Below are positions 26,601 to 38,600 of a stretch of 64,000 bases of DNA, piece after piece. Position 1 is the stretch's first letter; each line of letters starts with the position of its first letter. Origin of the DNA: Thermoplasmatales archaeon (GTDB lineage: Archaea; Thermoplasmatota; Thermoplasmata; Methanomassiliicoccales; Methanomethylophilaceae); assembly GCA_012520845.1 (NCBI GenBank), contig JAAYNL010000015.1:124001-188000 (forward strand), given 5' to 3'. The position numbers and the translations under genes were made by a program. The notes beneath the pieces were generated by a model that was not told the DNA's origin, searched no databases, and was given only the letters and a program-made list of their open reading frames with translations.

Positions 26601-29600
26601 GGTTATTATTACGGCAACGACAGCCCCTTCTACAATACAAAAATTACAAAAATTTCGTCCACCGGGTCGTTGACCGTGGATAGATGCGCGTTCAGAAATT
26701 GCACGGCCCTCACCAACGTATCTTTCCCCTATGCAACCTTTGTCGGGTCTTACGCATTCCAAGGATGCGCCAATCTCGTGAACGTGAACGTATCCACCAT
26801 CGAAAAGGTGGAGTCGTACACATTCAACGGATGCACGAGCCTTAAGACTGTATACATAGATTCGGCGACCGTCATCGATACGAATGCGTTCAGCGGATGC
26901 ACCTTCCTCGAGACCGCACACACCTACTCCGTGGAGACGATCAACAGCAACGCGTTCTACAACTGTCAGAAGCTCGAAGACATTCATCTGGCGCAGGTGG
27001 GTGGAACCGTCGGGCAGAATGCATTTTACAACTGTTCTTCGCTGACAGACCTGGATATGCCCTTTGCCACCTCGATAGGCGCCAGCGCGTTCCAGAACTG
27101 TTCTTTGCTGACAGGCGCGACTCTGTCTTCGGCCACCTCGATAGGCGCCAGCGCGTTCCGGGACTGCTCCTCGCTTATGAGCGTGACAGCGTCCTCGGTC
27201 ACTTCCATAGGTGATTACGCATTCCAAGACTGCTCCTCGCTTACGGGCGTGACAGCGTCTTCGGCCACCTCGGTAGGCAATTACGCGTTCCGGAGATGCG
27301 TGGATCTTACTTCAATAGAAATGGACGGTCTTCAGACAACGGGCATGTACGCTTTTGATGGTTGCACATCCCTGGTAACCGTGGAAATGCCCGCTTTGAC
27401 CACACTCGGCAGCTATGCGTTCAGCGGCTGCACGTCCCTGCAAACCGCAAGGATGGTCGTTTTGGTTACGCTTAATCCCTCGGCATTCAGCGGCTGCTAC
27501 TCCCTGGCAACCGTGGAAATGTCCTCCTTGACCACGATGGGCAGCTCCGCGTTCAGTGGCTGCACGTCCCTGAACACAATCGGGTTCCCTGCTTTGACCA
27601 CGATGGGCAGCTCCGCGTTCAGCGGCTGCACAAATTTGAAAACGGTTTCCCTTCCCAAGGTAACCACGATAGGGGCGAACGGTTTCCAAAACTGTTCCAA
27701 CCTCAGGACGGTCGAAACTTCGGCCGACCTGGTGTATGTCGGAGGGTCGGCGTTCAGCGGCTGCCCGATGCTTCAGGGGGGCTTGGTGCTCGACAGCGTC
27801 ACCGAAATCGGCGCGAGTGCGTTTTCGGGATGCGCTTCGTACTCCGGGGATGTTAACGGAATCGTGGACCTCATATCAATCAAGACGCTGGGCGACTCCG
27901 CTTTCTACGACACGGCGGTCAAGACGTTCAGCATGGGGGCCGCCCTGGAAACCCTGGGGTCGCGCGCGTTGTACAACGACGGCCTCGAAACGATAATCGT
28001 GGACCCGGACAACCTGTATTTCACGGTCTGGGAGAACGTGCTTTACAACAGTCAGAAAACCACCGCGCTCCTTTGCCCCCCGTCCACTGTCCACACTTCC
28101 CTCGCGTTGCCGGATTCCGTGAACAGGATAGAGAGCTATTCGTTCTACAACACGTCCAACCTGACGCAGGTTATGCTGCCCAACAAGGTTGCCCTGACGA
28201 TCGGCGACTATTCCTTCCAGAATTCGGGTCTGACATCATTGGTTCTGCCAACCAATATTACGAAAATCGGAACCTATGCGTTTGCGAACTGCACGAACCT
28301 CAATTCCGTCGTGGTGGAATTCATCGGCGCGAAAACCTTCATCAACCAATCGAACCCCACGTACTATTCCAGCCCTAATTCCTACCAGTTCGACGGATGC
28401 GCCTCTTTGAAATCCATAACGTATCCGAACACGGTCGAAATACAGTATGTCTTCATAAATTGCCCGGCGATCGAAGAAATCCATATCACGGGCAACGGCG
28501 CATCGGGCCTGCCTTCGAACTACTTCAGCAGCGCATACCAAACCATGCCGTGGTATAACACTAATTACAATACCGCGAGCCGTATAGCGATACACTTCGA
28601 AGGCAACGTCACCGAAATCGACGACTATATGTTCGCTGCACATCCAAATTATTCTTACTACAACCGTTCTATTGAAAAAGTGTACATCACCGATTCGGTG
28701 ACGAAAATCGGAAATTATGCGTTCAGGAACTGTGCGAGGCTTACGGAAATCGTATTCCCGAACAATCTGACCCAGATGGATGCGAACGCCCTGCAGAATT
28801 GCAACGCGCTGAAGAAGGTCTCGTTGCCGATCACCTTCGACTGGTCCAACGGGTCCGGTTCAACCAGCTATCCTTCGGTATCGCAACTGACCGACATCGT
28901 CTTCAAGCCCGGCAAGAACGGCGTCGGGTTCGATTACACGCTGGAAAAAACGAACAAACTGTTCTGGAAATCGGTATCTTCGTACAAAATCAGCTTTGAG
29001 TCGGGAGTGACGCACATAGGGGATTACTCCTACCTCAAGCCTTCGGGTTTCATTACGATCCCTTCCACGGTCGAGAGCATCGGGGAATTCGCTTTCTACA
29101 GGGCGACCATTCAGGACCTTACCATAGAGGACGGGCTCAAAACCCTCGAGGACAACGCGTTCAGCGAATGCACGAACCTAACCTTCATAAGGATGCCCAA
29201 CACCTTCCAGAACTACAACGGGAGCCCGTTCAACGGCTGTACCAGCGTCAGCACGGTATATCTCCCGATAACGCTGGAGTACACGATTTCCGAAGACAAA
29301 TCGCTGTTCTTCGGATGTTCCAGTCTTTATATGTACCACTTCACCCCCGGTATAAACGGCGTCGGCGTGACCTATACCGCCGACAAGGCCGTAAAAACCC
29401 CGTGGTACGACTCGTGCGAGAAATACAACAAAAGCATCAACGTCACGTTTTCGGAGGACGTGGTTTCCGTCGGAAATTACATGTTCTACGGGTGTGCGGT
29501 TGGCAGCGGCGGACTCGAAGGGAACCTGAGCTTCCCCGACTCGCTGAAGTCCATCGGGGAAAGCTCGTTCCAGAATTGCACCCTGGTCACCGGCGTCACC

Positions 29601-32600
29601 TTCGGGAACACGTTGGACACCGTGGGGAAGAACGCGTTCGCGGGATGCACGGGGATCAAGGCTTTGACGTTTGCTTCCACGGACACCACATTCGGGGACG
29701 GCGCGTTCAAGAACTGCTCGGGAATGAAAACCCTTACCGTCCCGGTATCATTCAACACCGTCGGCAACGTTTCGGCACCGATTTTCGAGGGATGCACGGG
29801 GCTCGAGACGGTGAATCTTGTCGGGTCGCTGGCTTCCCACAACTATTCGGATACGGACTATCAGCATACCCCGTGGCATTACAGCAAAGCCAACACGATC
29901 TCGCTGAACGTCGGCGGCACTGTCTCCTCCATCGGCAACAACATGTTCCGCGACTGCACGGGACTGACCGGGGAACTGACGATCACCCCGGTTCTGACAA
30001 ACGTCGGAACGGCGGCCTTCGCCGGGTGCAGCGGAATCACGAAGCTGACGGTACAGAGCGCCTCCGCAAATATGGGCCCCCATGCATTCAGGGACTGTAT
30101 CGGAATCGCCACGCTGAGCGTGCCGGCGGCATTCAACAGCGTGAAGTATGCCGATGCCCCGATTTTCGAAAACTGCGGGGGCATAACGAAACTTTTCCTC
30201 ACCGGATCCGGGTCGTCCATCGGCTATTCCGATTCGGATTGCCGTAAAACCCCGTGGTACTACAGCCGCGGCAACAGCATCACCCTGTCTTTGGCACCCA
30301 CGATCACGACCGTCGGAGGGAACGTGTTCCGCGATTCCGGGATCGCCGGGGTCGTAACGATAGGAAACAACATCTCTTCCGTGGAAAACAACGCGTTCGG
30401 CGGTTCAGCCAAAATCACGGGCCTGGTGATAACGTCCTCCGCAACGTCCCTGGGACGGAACGCGTTCGGCGGATGCACCGGACTCGCTTCGCTGACCCTG
30501 CCCGTCGAAACAAACACCGTGAAATACGCGGATGCCCCGATATTCGGAGGCTGTTTCGGAATCAACGAACTCCACTTCACGGGAGTCCTCGGGTTCTCAT
30601 ACACGGAGTCCGGCGTCGGGGACTATAGGCAAACCCCCTGGTACCTGAGCAGATACAACACGATAACCGCCGATTTCGCGACCGGCGTGAGGGAAATCGG
30701 CAACAACATGTTCCGCGGCTGCACGGGATTGGACGGAACCGTCGCGCTTCCCTCTTCCGTCAACACCGTCGGAGACTACGCCTTCAACGGATGCACCGGA
30801 CTTGACAGGTTCGAAGGCGTCGAGGTTTCCGTTCTGAAGGCCGAAGTGTTCAGAGGTTCCTCGTCCCTCTCCTACGTGTCCCTGCCTTTGGTCACGACAA
30901 TCCCCGAGTATACCTTCGAGGGATGCACGGGACTTTCGGAAGCCACGGTGGGTTCCTGTAAAACCATTGGGGGGCACGCGTTCGAAAATTCCGGCATAAA
31001 CACGATCAACAGCGCTGTTTCGCAGACCGCCAACCTTGCGGGCGTAACCAGCGTCGGGGACTACGCGTTCGCCAAATCGGGCCTGGTCGACGTGGTTCTC
31101 GGAACTTCCGGAACCGTCCTGACCATGGGGGACTACGTGTTCCTCGAATGCCAGTCGCTGACGACCGTCGACATCAGGGGGGAACTCATCAGGCTTCCCG
31201 CCAACACCTTCAGGTCCGCGGCCACCCCCTCGTCGTTCGCTTCCCCCCTGAGAACCCTCAGAGCCAACGGCGTGAAGACTTTCGCGGCCAACCTGAAGGG
31301 CTTCGCGTCCCTGGAAACCGTCGAGATCGCGACGGCGACCTCTTTCGAAGACAGCACAAACAAAGAAGTCTTCAGAGGATGCGTCTCGCTTAAATCGATA
31401 ACCCTGTTTTCGAATCCCGATTCGCCCGTCAGGATCACGTTGCCCGAGTCCGCGTTCCGCGGATGCGTCTCGCTGCTTACCGTGGACGCCACGAACCTCG
31501 TCCTCTCCAGGGGACACGAATTCCGCGGATGCATAAGCCTCAACGACGTAACCGTCGCATACTCCACGCAGATTCCCGATTACGCGTTCAGCGAATGCGC
31601 CGCCCTGACAAACTTCGAAGCGCCCTGCGCCACCGCCATAGGCAACCGCTCCTTCGAGGGCTGCGGCTTTATCGCTCTGACATCCGGGGTGCTGCCCAAC
31701 GCGACCTCCGCCGGCGAATACGCGTTCGCCGGATGCCCCAACCTGGCTTCCGTGGATCTGCCCCTGACGGCGGTCGGAAAGTACGCGTTCAGCGGATGCA
31801 ACTCCCTCGGCACGGTGACCCTGTCGAAGATCCAGACGATCAGCGAGGGGCTGTTCCACGGATGCGCCAGTCTTAACGGCGTTTCCGCGGAAAAGGCAAG
31901 AACGGTCGGGGTTTTGGCATTCTACGGCAACGTATCTCTAATGACCGTGAACCTCCAGAAAGCCGAAACCGTCGGCGACGTTTCCGAAGGTGCCGTCGAA
32001 CTTGCCGATTACGACGAGAAATCCGTGTTCGGCGGCTGCGATTCCCTCGGCTCGGTTTCCATGCCCTCCCTGAAAAAAGTGGGTGCGCTGGCATTCTACG
32101 GCTGCGCGGGACTCAGCAGATTCAATTCCGATACAGAAATGGACCTCTCCAGGGTCTCGTTCATCGGCTACGGGGCGTTCTACGGCACCGCCGCCGTCAA
32201 GGTCACGGTGGGATACCAGGGAACGGAACTGAAAATGGGCGACTTCGCCTTCGCCGAATCCCCGTCCCTGACGGGATTCACGGTATTGGGCGGACTCGCC
32301 GCATTCGGGAAGGATACCTTGGACAACTGCCCGCTGCTGGAGAGGCTCAAGCTTCCCATTTCCGTCAGGTGGGTATCCGACTACAAACCCACGGGAATAA
32401 AGGGCATCGAATTCACGAGAGGCACCGTTCCCGCCGGGTACGATTACACCGGGGACGACTTCGAGAAACTCCTTTGGAACGGCAGCCCCGGCTACTCCGT
32501 AACCTTCGAACAGGGAATCAGCAAGATAGGCGACGAAATGCGCCTCGCCGCCACCGGAGACGTATTCATTCCCCGGACGGTCATAAGCGTCGGCAAATAC

Positions 32601-35600
32601 GCGTTCTGGGAATCCCCGATGACGTCCTTGGTCATAGAGAACGGCACGCAGGCCTTGGTTTTGAACGACAGGGCGTTCGGCGGATGCGAATCCCTCACCG
32701 AGATCGCCATACCCAACAACCTCGCAGGATTCAACGGCCTGCCCTTCTGCGGCTGCACCGCCCTGTCGAAAGCGACCCTTCCGATCACTTTCGATTTCTC
32801 CGGGAAGTTCGGCAACTGCACGGCGCTCAGCACCTTCGTGTTCACCGTGGGAAGCAACGGCATCGGGCACAAATACACCTCCGAGAGCTCGACATCCACC
32901 CCCTGGTACGCCGCATCCGGTTACGGCCGCCAGGTTTCCGTTTCTTTCGCCCCCGGGGTGAAGTCGATCGGCGACTACATGTTCTGCGGATGCACGGCGG
33001 TCACCGGCCCCGTCGAACTTGTCGAATCCGTCACGGCCGTCGGGGCGCACGCTTTCGAAGGGGCGGCCGGGATGACCGAACTGCATATCAGGGCGGCGGC
33101 GTTCGGCACCCTCGGCGAATCCGCGTTCAAGGGATGCACCGGACTCAAAACGCTTACGATACCCCTGACGGTCGACGCCGTGGTAAGCAATACGAACCCG
33201 GCCTTCGGGGACTGCACTTCGGTCACGTCGATCTCGTTCATCGGGAACGGCGCGGGATTCGCATACGCCGATCCCGGCGCCAGGGATTACAAAAAGACCC
33301 CCTGGTACCTCAGCAGGGCCAATTCCATCACCGTCGCGTTCGGGGACGGGATAACCGAAATAGGAAACAACACGTTCCGCGACTGCACGGGACTGAACGG
33401 AACCGTAATACTTCCCGACGCGACGACCGCCGTCGGGGACCGTGCGTTCAACGGATGCACTGGGCTGAGCGGGTTCAACGGCCCCAAGGTTACCTCCCTG
33501 GGGATTGAAGTGTTCAGAGGCTCGACGGCCCTTTCCTCCGTGTCGCTTCCGTTGGTCACAACGATTCCCGAAAGCACATTCGAGGGATGCGCGGGACTTT
33601 CGGAAGCCGAGATAGCTTCGTGCACGGCCATAGGGAAGTACGCATTCAGGAATTCCGGGGTCAGCAAAATCAACAGCCTGGCGGCGGAGACCGCCAATCT
33701 GACCGGCGTCAGCGTCATCGGGGAATACGCGTTTGCCGAATCCGGCCTGGTCAAAGTGACCGCCGGGACCGCCGGGACCGCCTTGGTTCTGGAGGATTAC
33801 GCGTTCCTTGAATGCGCATCCCTGAAGGAAATGAACATCGACGGAATCGTTGCCAAACTCCCGTACAACACGTTCAGATCGGCGGACACGGACGCGACGT
33901 TCGTTTCCCAGCTCAGAACCCTGAGGGCGGACAACGTGACGATCTTCGCGGCCAACCTCGAGAACTTCGCCTCCCTGAAGACCGTCAGCATCGTCAAGGC
34001 CACATCCTTCGACGAAAACAACAACAAGGGCGTCTTCAAAGGATGCGTCTCGCTTGAATCCATCGCACTGTTTTCTTCCGGTTCGAGCACGCAAATCACG
34101 CTGCCCGAGTCCGCATTCGAAGGATGCGTTTCGCTGACTGCCGTGGACACCACGAACCTCGCCCTCTCGAAAGGAAGCGAGTTCCGCGGATGCGTGAAGC
34201 TCGACAACGTGATCGTCTACAATTCCGTAAGGATCCCGAACGATTCGTTCCGCGGATGCGCCGGACTGAAAACCTTCACCACCGCTTCCGCGACCTCCGT
34301 CGGCAACCGTTCCTTCGAAGGATGCGGCTTTACCGCGCTTACCACCGAGGTCTTGCCCAACGTGATTTCGGTCGGCGAATACGCGTTCGCCGGATGTCCC
34401 AACCTGACTTCCGTCAATCTGCCCTTGACGGCCGTCGGAAAGTACGCGTTCAGCGGATGCGCCACCCTCGGCTTGGCGTCCCTGCCGGAAATCCAGACGA
34501 TCAGCGAAGGGCTGTTCCACGGATGCACCGCCCTGAACGGCGTTTCCGCGGAGAAAGCGACAACCGTCGAGGTTCTGGCGTTCTCCGGCAACGCGGCCCT
34601 CGCAAGCATAAATCTTCAGAGCGTCAGGGCCGTCGGCGACGTATCGGGGAACCCCGTGAATGCGGACAACTACCTCAGCAAACCCGTATTCGGGGGCTGC
34701 ACTTCCCTGGGTTCCGTTACGATGCCCGCCCTGAGACAGGTGGGCGCACTGGCATTCTACGGCTGTACCGGATTGAGCAAATTCAACTCCGGAACCGAAA
34801 TGGATCTTTCCGGGATCACCTTCATAGGTTACGGGGCGTTCTACAACACCGCCGCCGCCAAGGTCACGGTGGGGAAACCCCTGGCCACCCTGACCATGAA
34901 GGATTACGCATTCGCCCAGTCCCAGTCCCTTACCGGATTCACGGTGTCGGGCGGGCTTGAATCGTTTGAGAAAAACACCTTCGACAACTGCCCGCTTCTG
35001 GAAAATCTGAAAATCCCGATTTCGGCCAAATGGATATCCGATTACAAACCCGTGGGAGTAAAGAGCATCCAGTTTACCAGAGGCACCGTTTCGGCCGGTT
35101 TCGATTACGTCGAGGCCGACTTCGGGAATCTCCTTTGGAGCGAGAGCGTCGGTTACTCCGTGACCTTCGAACAGGGAATCACCAAAATAGGCAACAGGAT
35201 GTATCTCGCCGCCGCCGGGGCGGTGACCGTGCCCTCGTCCGTCATCAGCATCGGGGAATACGCGTTCTGCGGTTCGCCGATGACTTCCGTGGTAATGCAC
35301 AACGGTCTGCAGAACCTCGGCGACGGCGCGTTCTGCGGTTGCACCTCCCTTACCGAGGTCACCGTTCCGGGCACCCTCGTGAACTTCCAAGGCGCTCCCT
35401 TCTCCAACTGCACCGCCCTGTCGAAAGTGACCCTTCCGATCACTACCGACTTCTCCAAAAACATGTTCGAAGGTTGCGGCGCGCTCAACGAATTCGCGTT
35501 CACCACCGGGAACAACGGATACGGAAAGGGATGGAACTACGACGAAGTCAGCTCAAAGAAGACCCCCTGGTACCTCGCGTCGAGCGCGGGAATCTCCGTT

Positions 35601-38600
35601 TCCTTCGGTTCAGGAATCGAAACCATTGGCAACTACATGTTCTACGGATGCAAGGCCGTCACCGGCACCGTCGATCTCGTAGGGACGATAACCGCCGTCG
35701 GCGACCACGCCTTCGACGGCGCTTCCAACATATCCGCCATAAACATCGAATCGAATGATTTCAAAACCCCGGGAAAGTCCGCATTCAAGGACTGCTTCAG
35801 GCTTGCGGCGCTCAAGATGCCCCTGAAGGTCAACGCGGTGGGGAGCGATCCCGGAAACCACGCCTTCGAGGGCTGCACCTCCATCACCAGCATCGAGTTC
35901 ATCGGATACGGTGCGGGATTCGCATACGCCGATTCCGGCGCCAGGGATTACAAAAAGACCCCCTGGTACCTCAGCAGGGCCAATTCCATCACCGTCACGT
36001 TCGGGGACGGGATAACCGAAATAGGAAACAACACGTTCCGCGACTGCACCGGGATCGCCGGGGACGTCGACATCTCCTTGGCGAAGACGGTCGGGGAATA
36101 CGCGTTCAGCGGATGCAGCCGCATGACCGGCATCACGGGCAATTCCGTCACGACGCTCGGAACCCACGCCTTCGAAGGTTCCACGTACCTCACGGAGGCG
36201 GTCATGCCCGTGCTGACCTCCATACCCGACTACGCTTTCGCAGGATGTTCCTCGATGGCCGACGCGACGTTCACGGCATGCATTTCCCTCGGGGCGCACG
36301 CCTTCGAAAACAGCGGGATCAACAACATCAACAACGACGGCGCCGACCGCGTCGTGGACTTCAGCAAGGTAAACACCGTAGGGGATAACGCGTTTGCCAG
36401 ATCCGAGGTGGTTTCGATCATCTTGGGAACCTCCGGAAAACCGATCGTCTATTTCGGGGAGCGCGCCCTCTTTGAGTGCGACAGTCTGAAGGACGTCGTC
36501 ATCGCCGGTTCCCTTCCCAAGCTGCCCCGCAGCACATTCAGGGACGACAGTACGAACCCTTCCTTCGCATCCGGTCTGAACTCCGTAACGGCCAACGAAA
36601 CCCGTAATTTCGCGGCAAATCTGGCTGACAACTTCAGATCCCTGCAGAGGGTGGAGGTCCGGGGCGCTACCTCTTTCGATGCGGACAACAACGAAGGGGT
36701 ATTCAGGAACTGCGAGTCCCTGACCACGGTCATACTCTACAGCGGAGATACCGCGGTTTACCTCCCCAAGGGCGCCTTTAGGAACTGCGTCTCTCTGGTT
36801 TCCATAAATCTCGAAAGCGTCAATCTGTCCAAGGGATACGAGTTCTACGGTTGCAAGAGCCTCAACAACGTCGCACTCACCAAGATGATGGACATTCCCG
36901 AATATTCTTTCTACGGCTGTTCCGCCCTGGAATCGTTTTCCGCGCCCAAGGCGAGCAGCGTCGGCAAATACTCGTTCTCAAAATGCGGCTTCACCGCCAT
37001 AGACGGTGCCATGTTCGAAGAGACCGAGATGATCGGGGAAGGGGCGTTCGCGGAATGCGCCTCCCTTATTTCGGTAAACATGCCGGCGGTAACTTCCGCG
37101 GGCCGGGACGCGTTCCGCGGATGCAGCGTCATGGAGAACGCAACCTTCGCGATACTCGAGGAAATCAGCTTGGGGATGTTCAGGGAGTGCGGCGCGCTCA
37201 AAAACATATCCGCGGACAGCGTCACGAAAATCAGAGAATCGGCATTCTACGGATGCAGGGCACTCGAATCCGTCGTTATGAACTCCGTGACCGAAATCGG
37301 GGACGTCAGCGCGTCCACGGGCATAACGCTCGGCGATTACGAAAACAAGGCCGTGTTCTATAACTGTGTGTCTCTCGGCTCCGTCACGATGCCGGCCGTC
37401 AGGTCCGTCGGGGCGCTGGCGTTCTACGGCTGCTCCACTCTGGAATCGTTCAACGCCGACGGTTCCATGGACCTTTCCGATGCGGAGGTCATCCGTTATG
37501 GGGCCTTTGCCGGAACCGGATTCAGAGAAGTTTCCGTCGGTAAGACCGGCGGAATACGCGAAATAGGGGACTACGCGTTCTACGGATGCGCAAGACTGAG
37601 GGATTTCTCCTCGGTTTCGCTCGTGACCCTGCCGGAACATCTGTTCAACAACACCGATATTTCGCTTCCGTCGGCTTCGCCGATGCTCGACAAAGTGTCG
37701 GTGCCGGCGGTCGTCAGCTTCAACGCCAACCTCCACGGATGCAAATCCCTGACCAAGGTCTCCGCGCCCAACGCGACGTCCTTCTGCGATGCCGCTTTCC
37801 GCGGGTGCACCCAGCTGAAAACCGTCGAACTTATGAACAATCCGGCACGCGGTCCCGCCGTGGTTCTTTCGAAGGAAATGTTTTACGAATGCGAAAACCT
37901 GGTTTCCGTGACTTTCACAAACGTTTCGTTCTACGGAGGACTCACTCAGTCGGAAAGGGTCGACACCTTCAAGGGATGCAAATCGCTGGTTTACGCCACC
38001 CTTCCGGAAGCCGCGAAGATACCCGTGGGCGCATTCTCCGGGTGCATACTCCTCTCGTCCGTCAACATGCCGAAGGCGACCGAGATCTGTGCCAACGCGT
38101 TCGAGGGATGCGTTTCGCTGGTTTCGGCGGAAATGCCCGTCGCGTCCAAGATCGGATACCGCGCGTTCGCGGGCTGCTCTTCCCTCGCTTCCGTGAACAA
38201 CGCGACGGGAAGGGCCCCCTTCTTCAACGTGGTGGAATTCGGGGAAGAAGCGTTCAAGGGCTGCGCGTTTACCGGACTGGTTCTCGGGCCGTCGACGACG
38301 AAAATCGGCGTCGGGGCATTCATTGACAACCCCGCTTCCGAAATCGTGATCCCGAACGTCCCGGGATTCCTGACCATAGACGAACGCGCATTCAAGGGCT
38401 GTCCCGCCGAGAGCATACACATATCCTCTTCGGTAAGGGAAATCCGTTCGAATGCCTTCGACTGTGCCGGGACGAACGTCACGACGGCGAAGGTATGGTT
38501 CAACGGAACCGTCACCGACGGCATGTTGCAACGGGACGCTTTCGTAGGAAACCAAGGGATGGCGCTGACCGTGAACGTGAATTCCTTCAGCGGCGCCGTT

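Noticed and set aside
27036-27299. Regular 66-base repeats, considered as a CRISPR-like array
   Set aside because: Repeats and the sequence between them are both in-frame LRR coding units; there are no unique spacers, no leader and no cas genes.
31938-35390. A 1,150-residue open frame on the minus strand inside the giant gene, and similar antisense frames at 18475-21297 and 39555-42455
   Set aside because: They lie entirely opposite strongly supported repeats, have His/Arg/Gly/Val-biased composition typical of antisense of GC-rich codons, and show no family motif, signal peptide or promoter.
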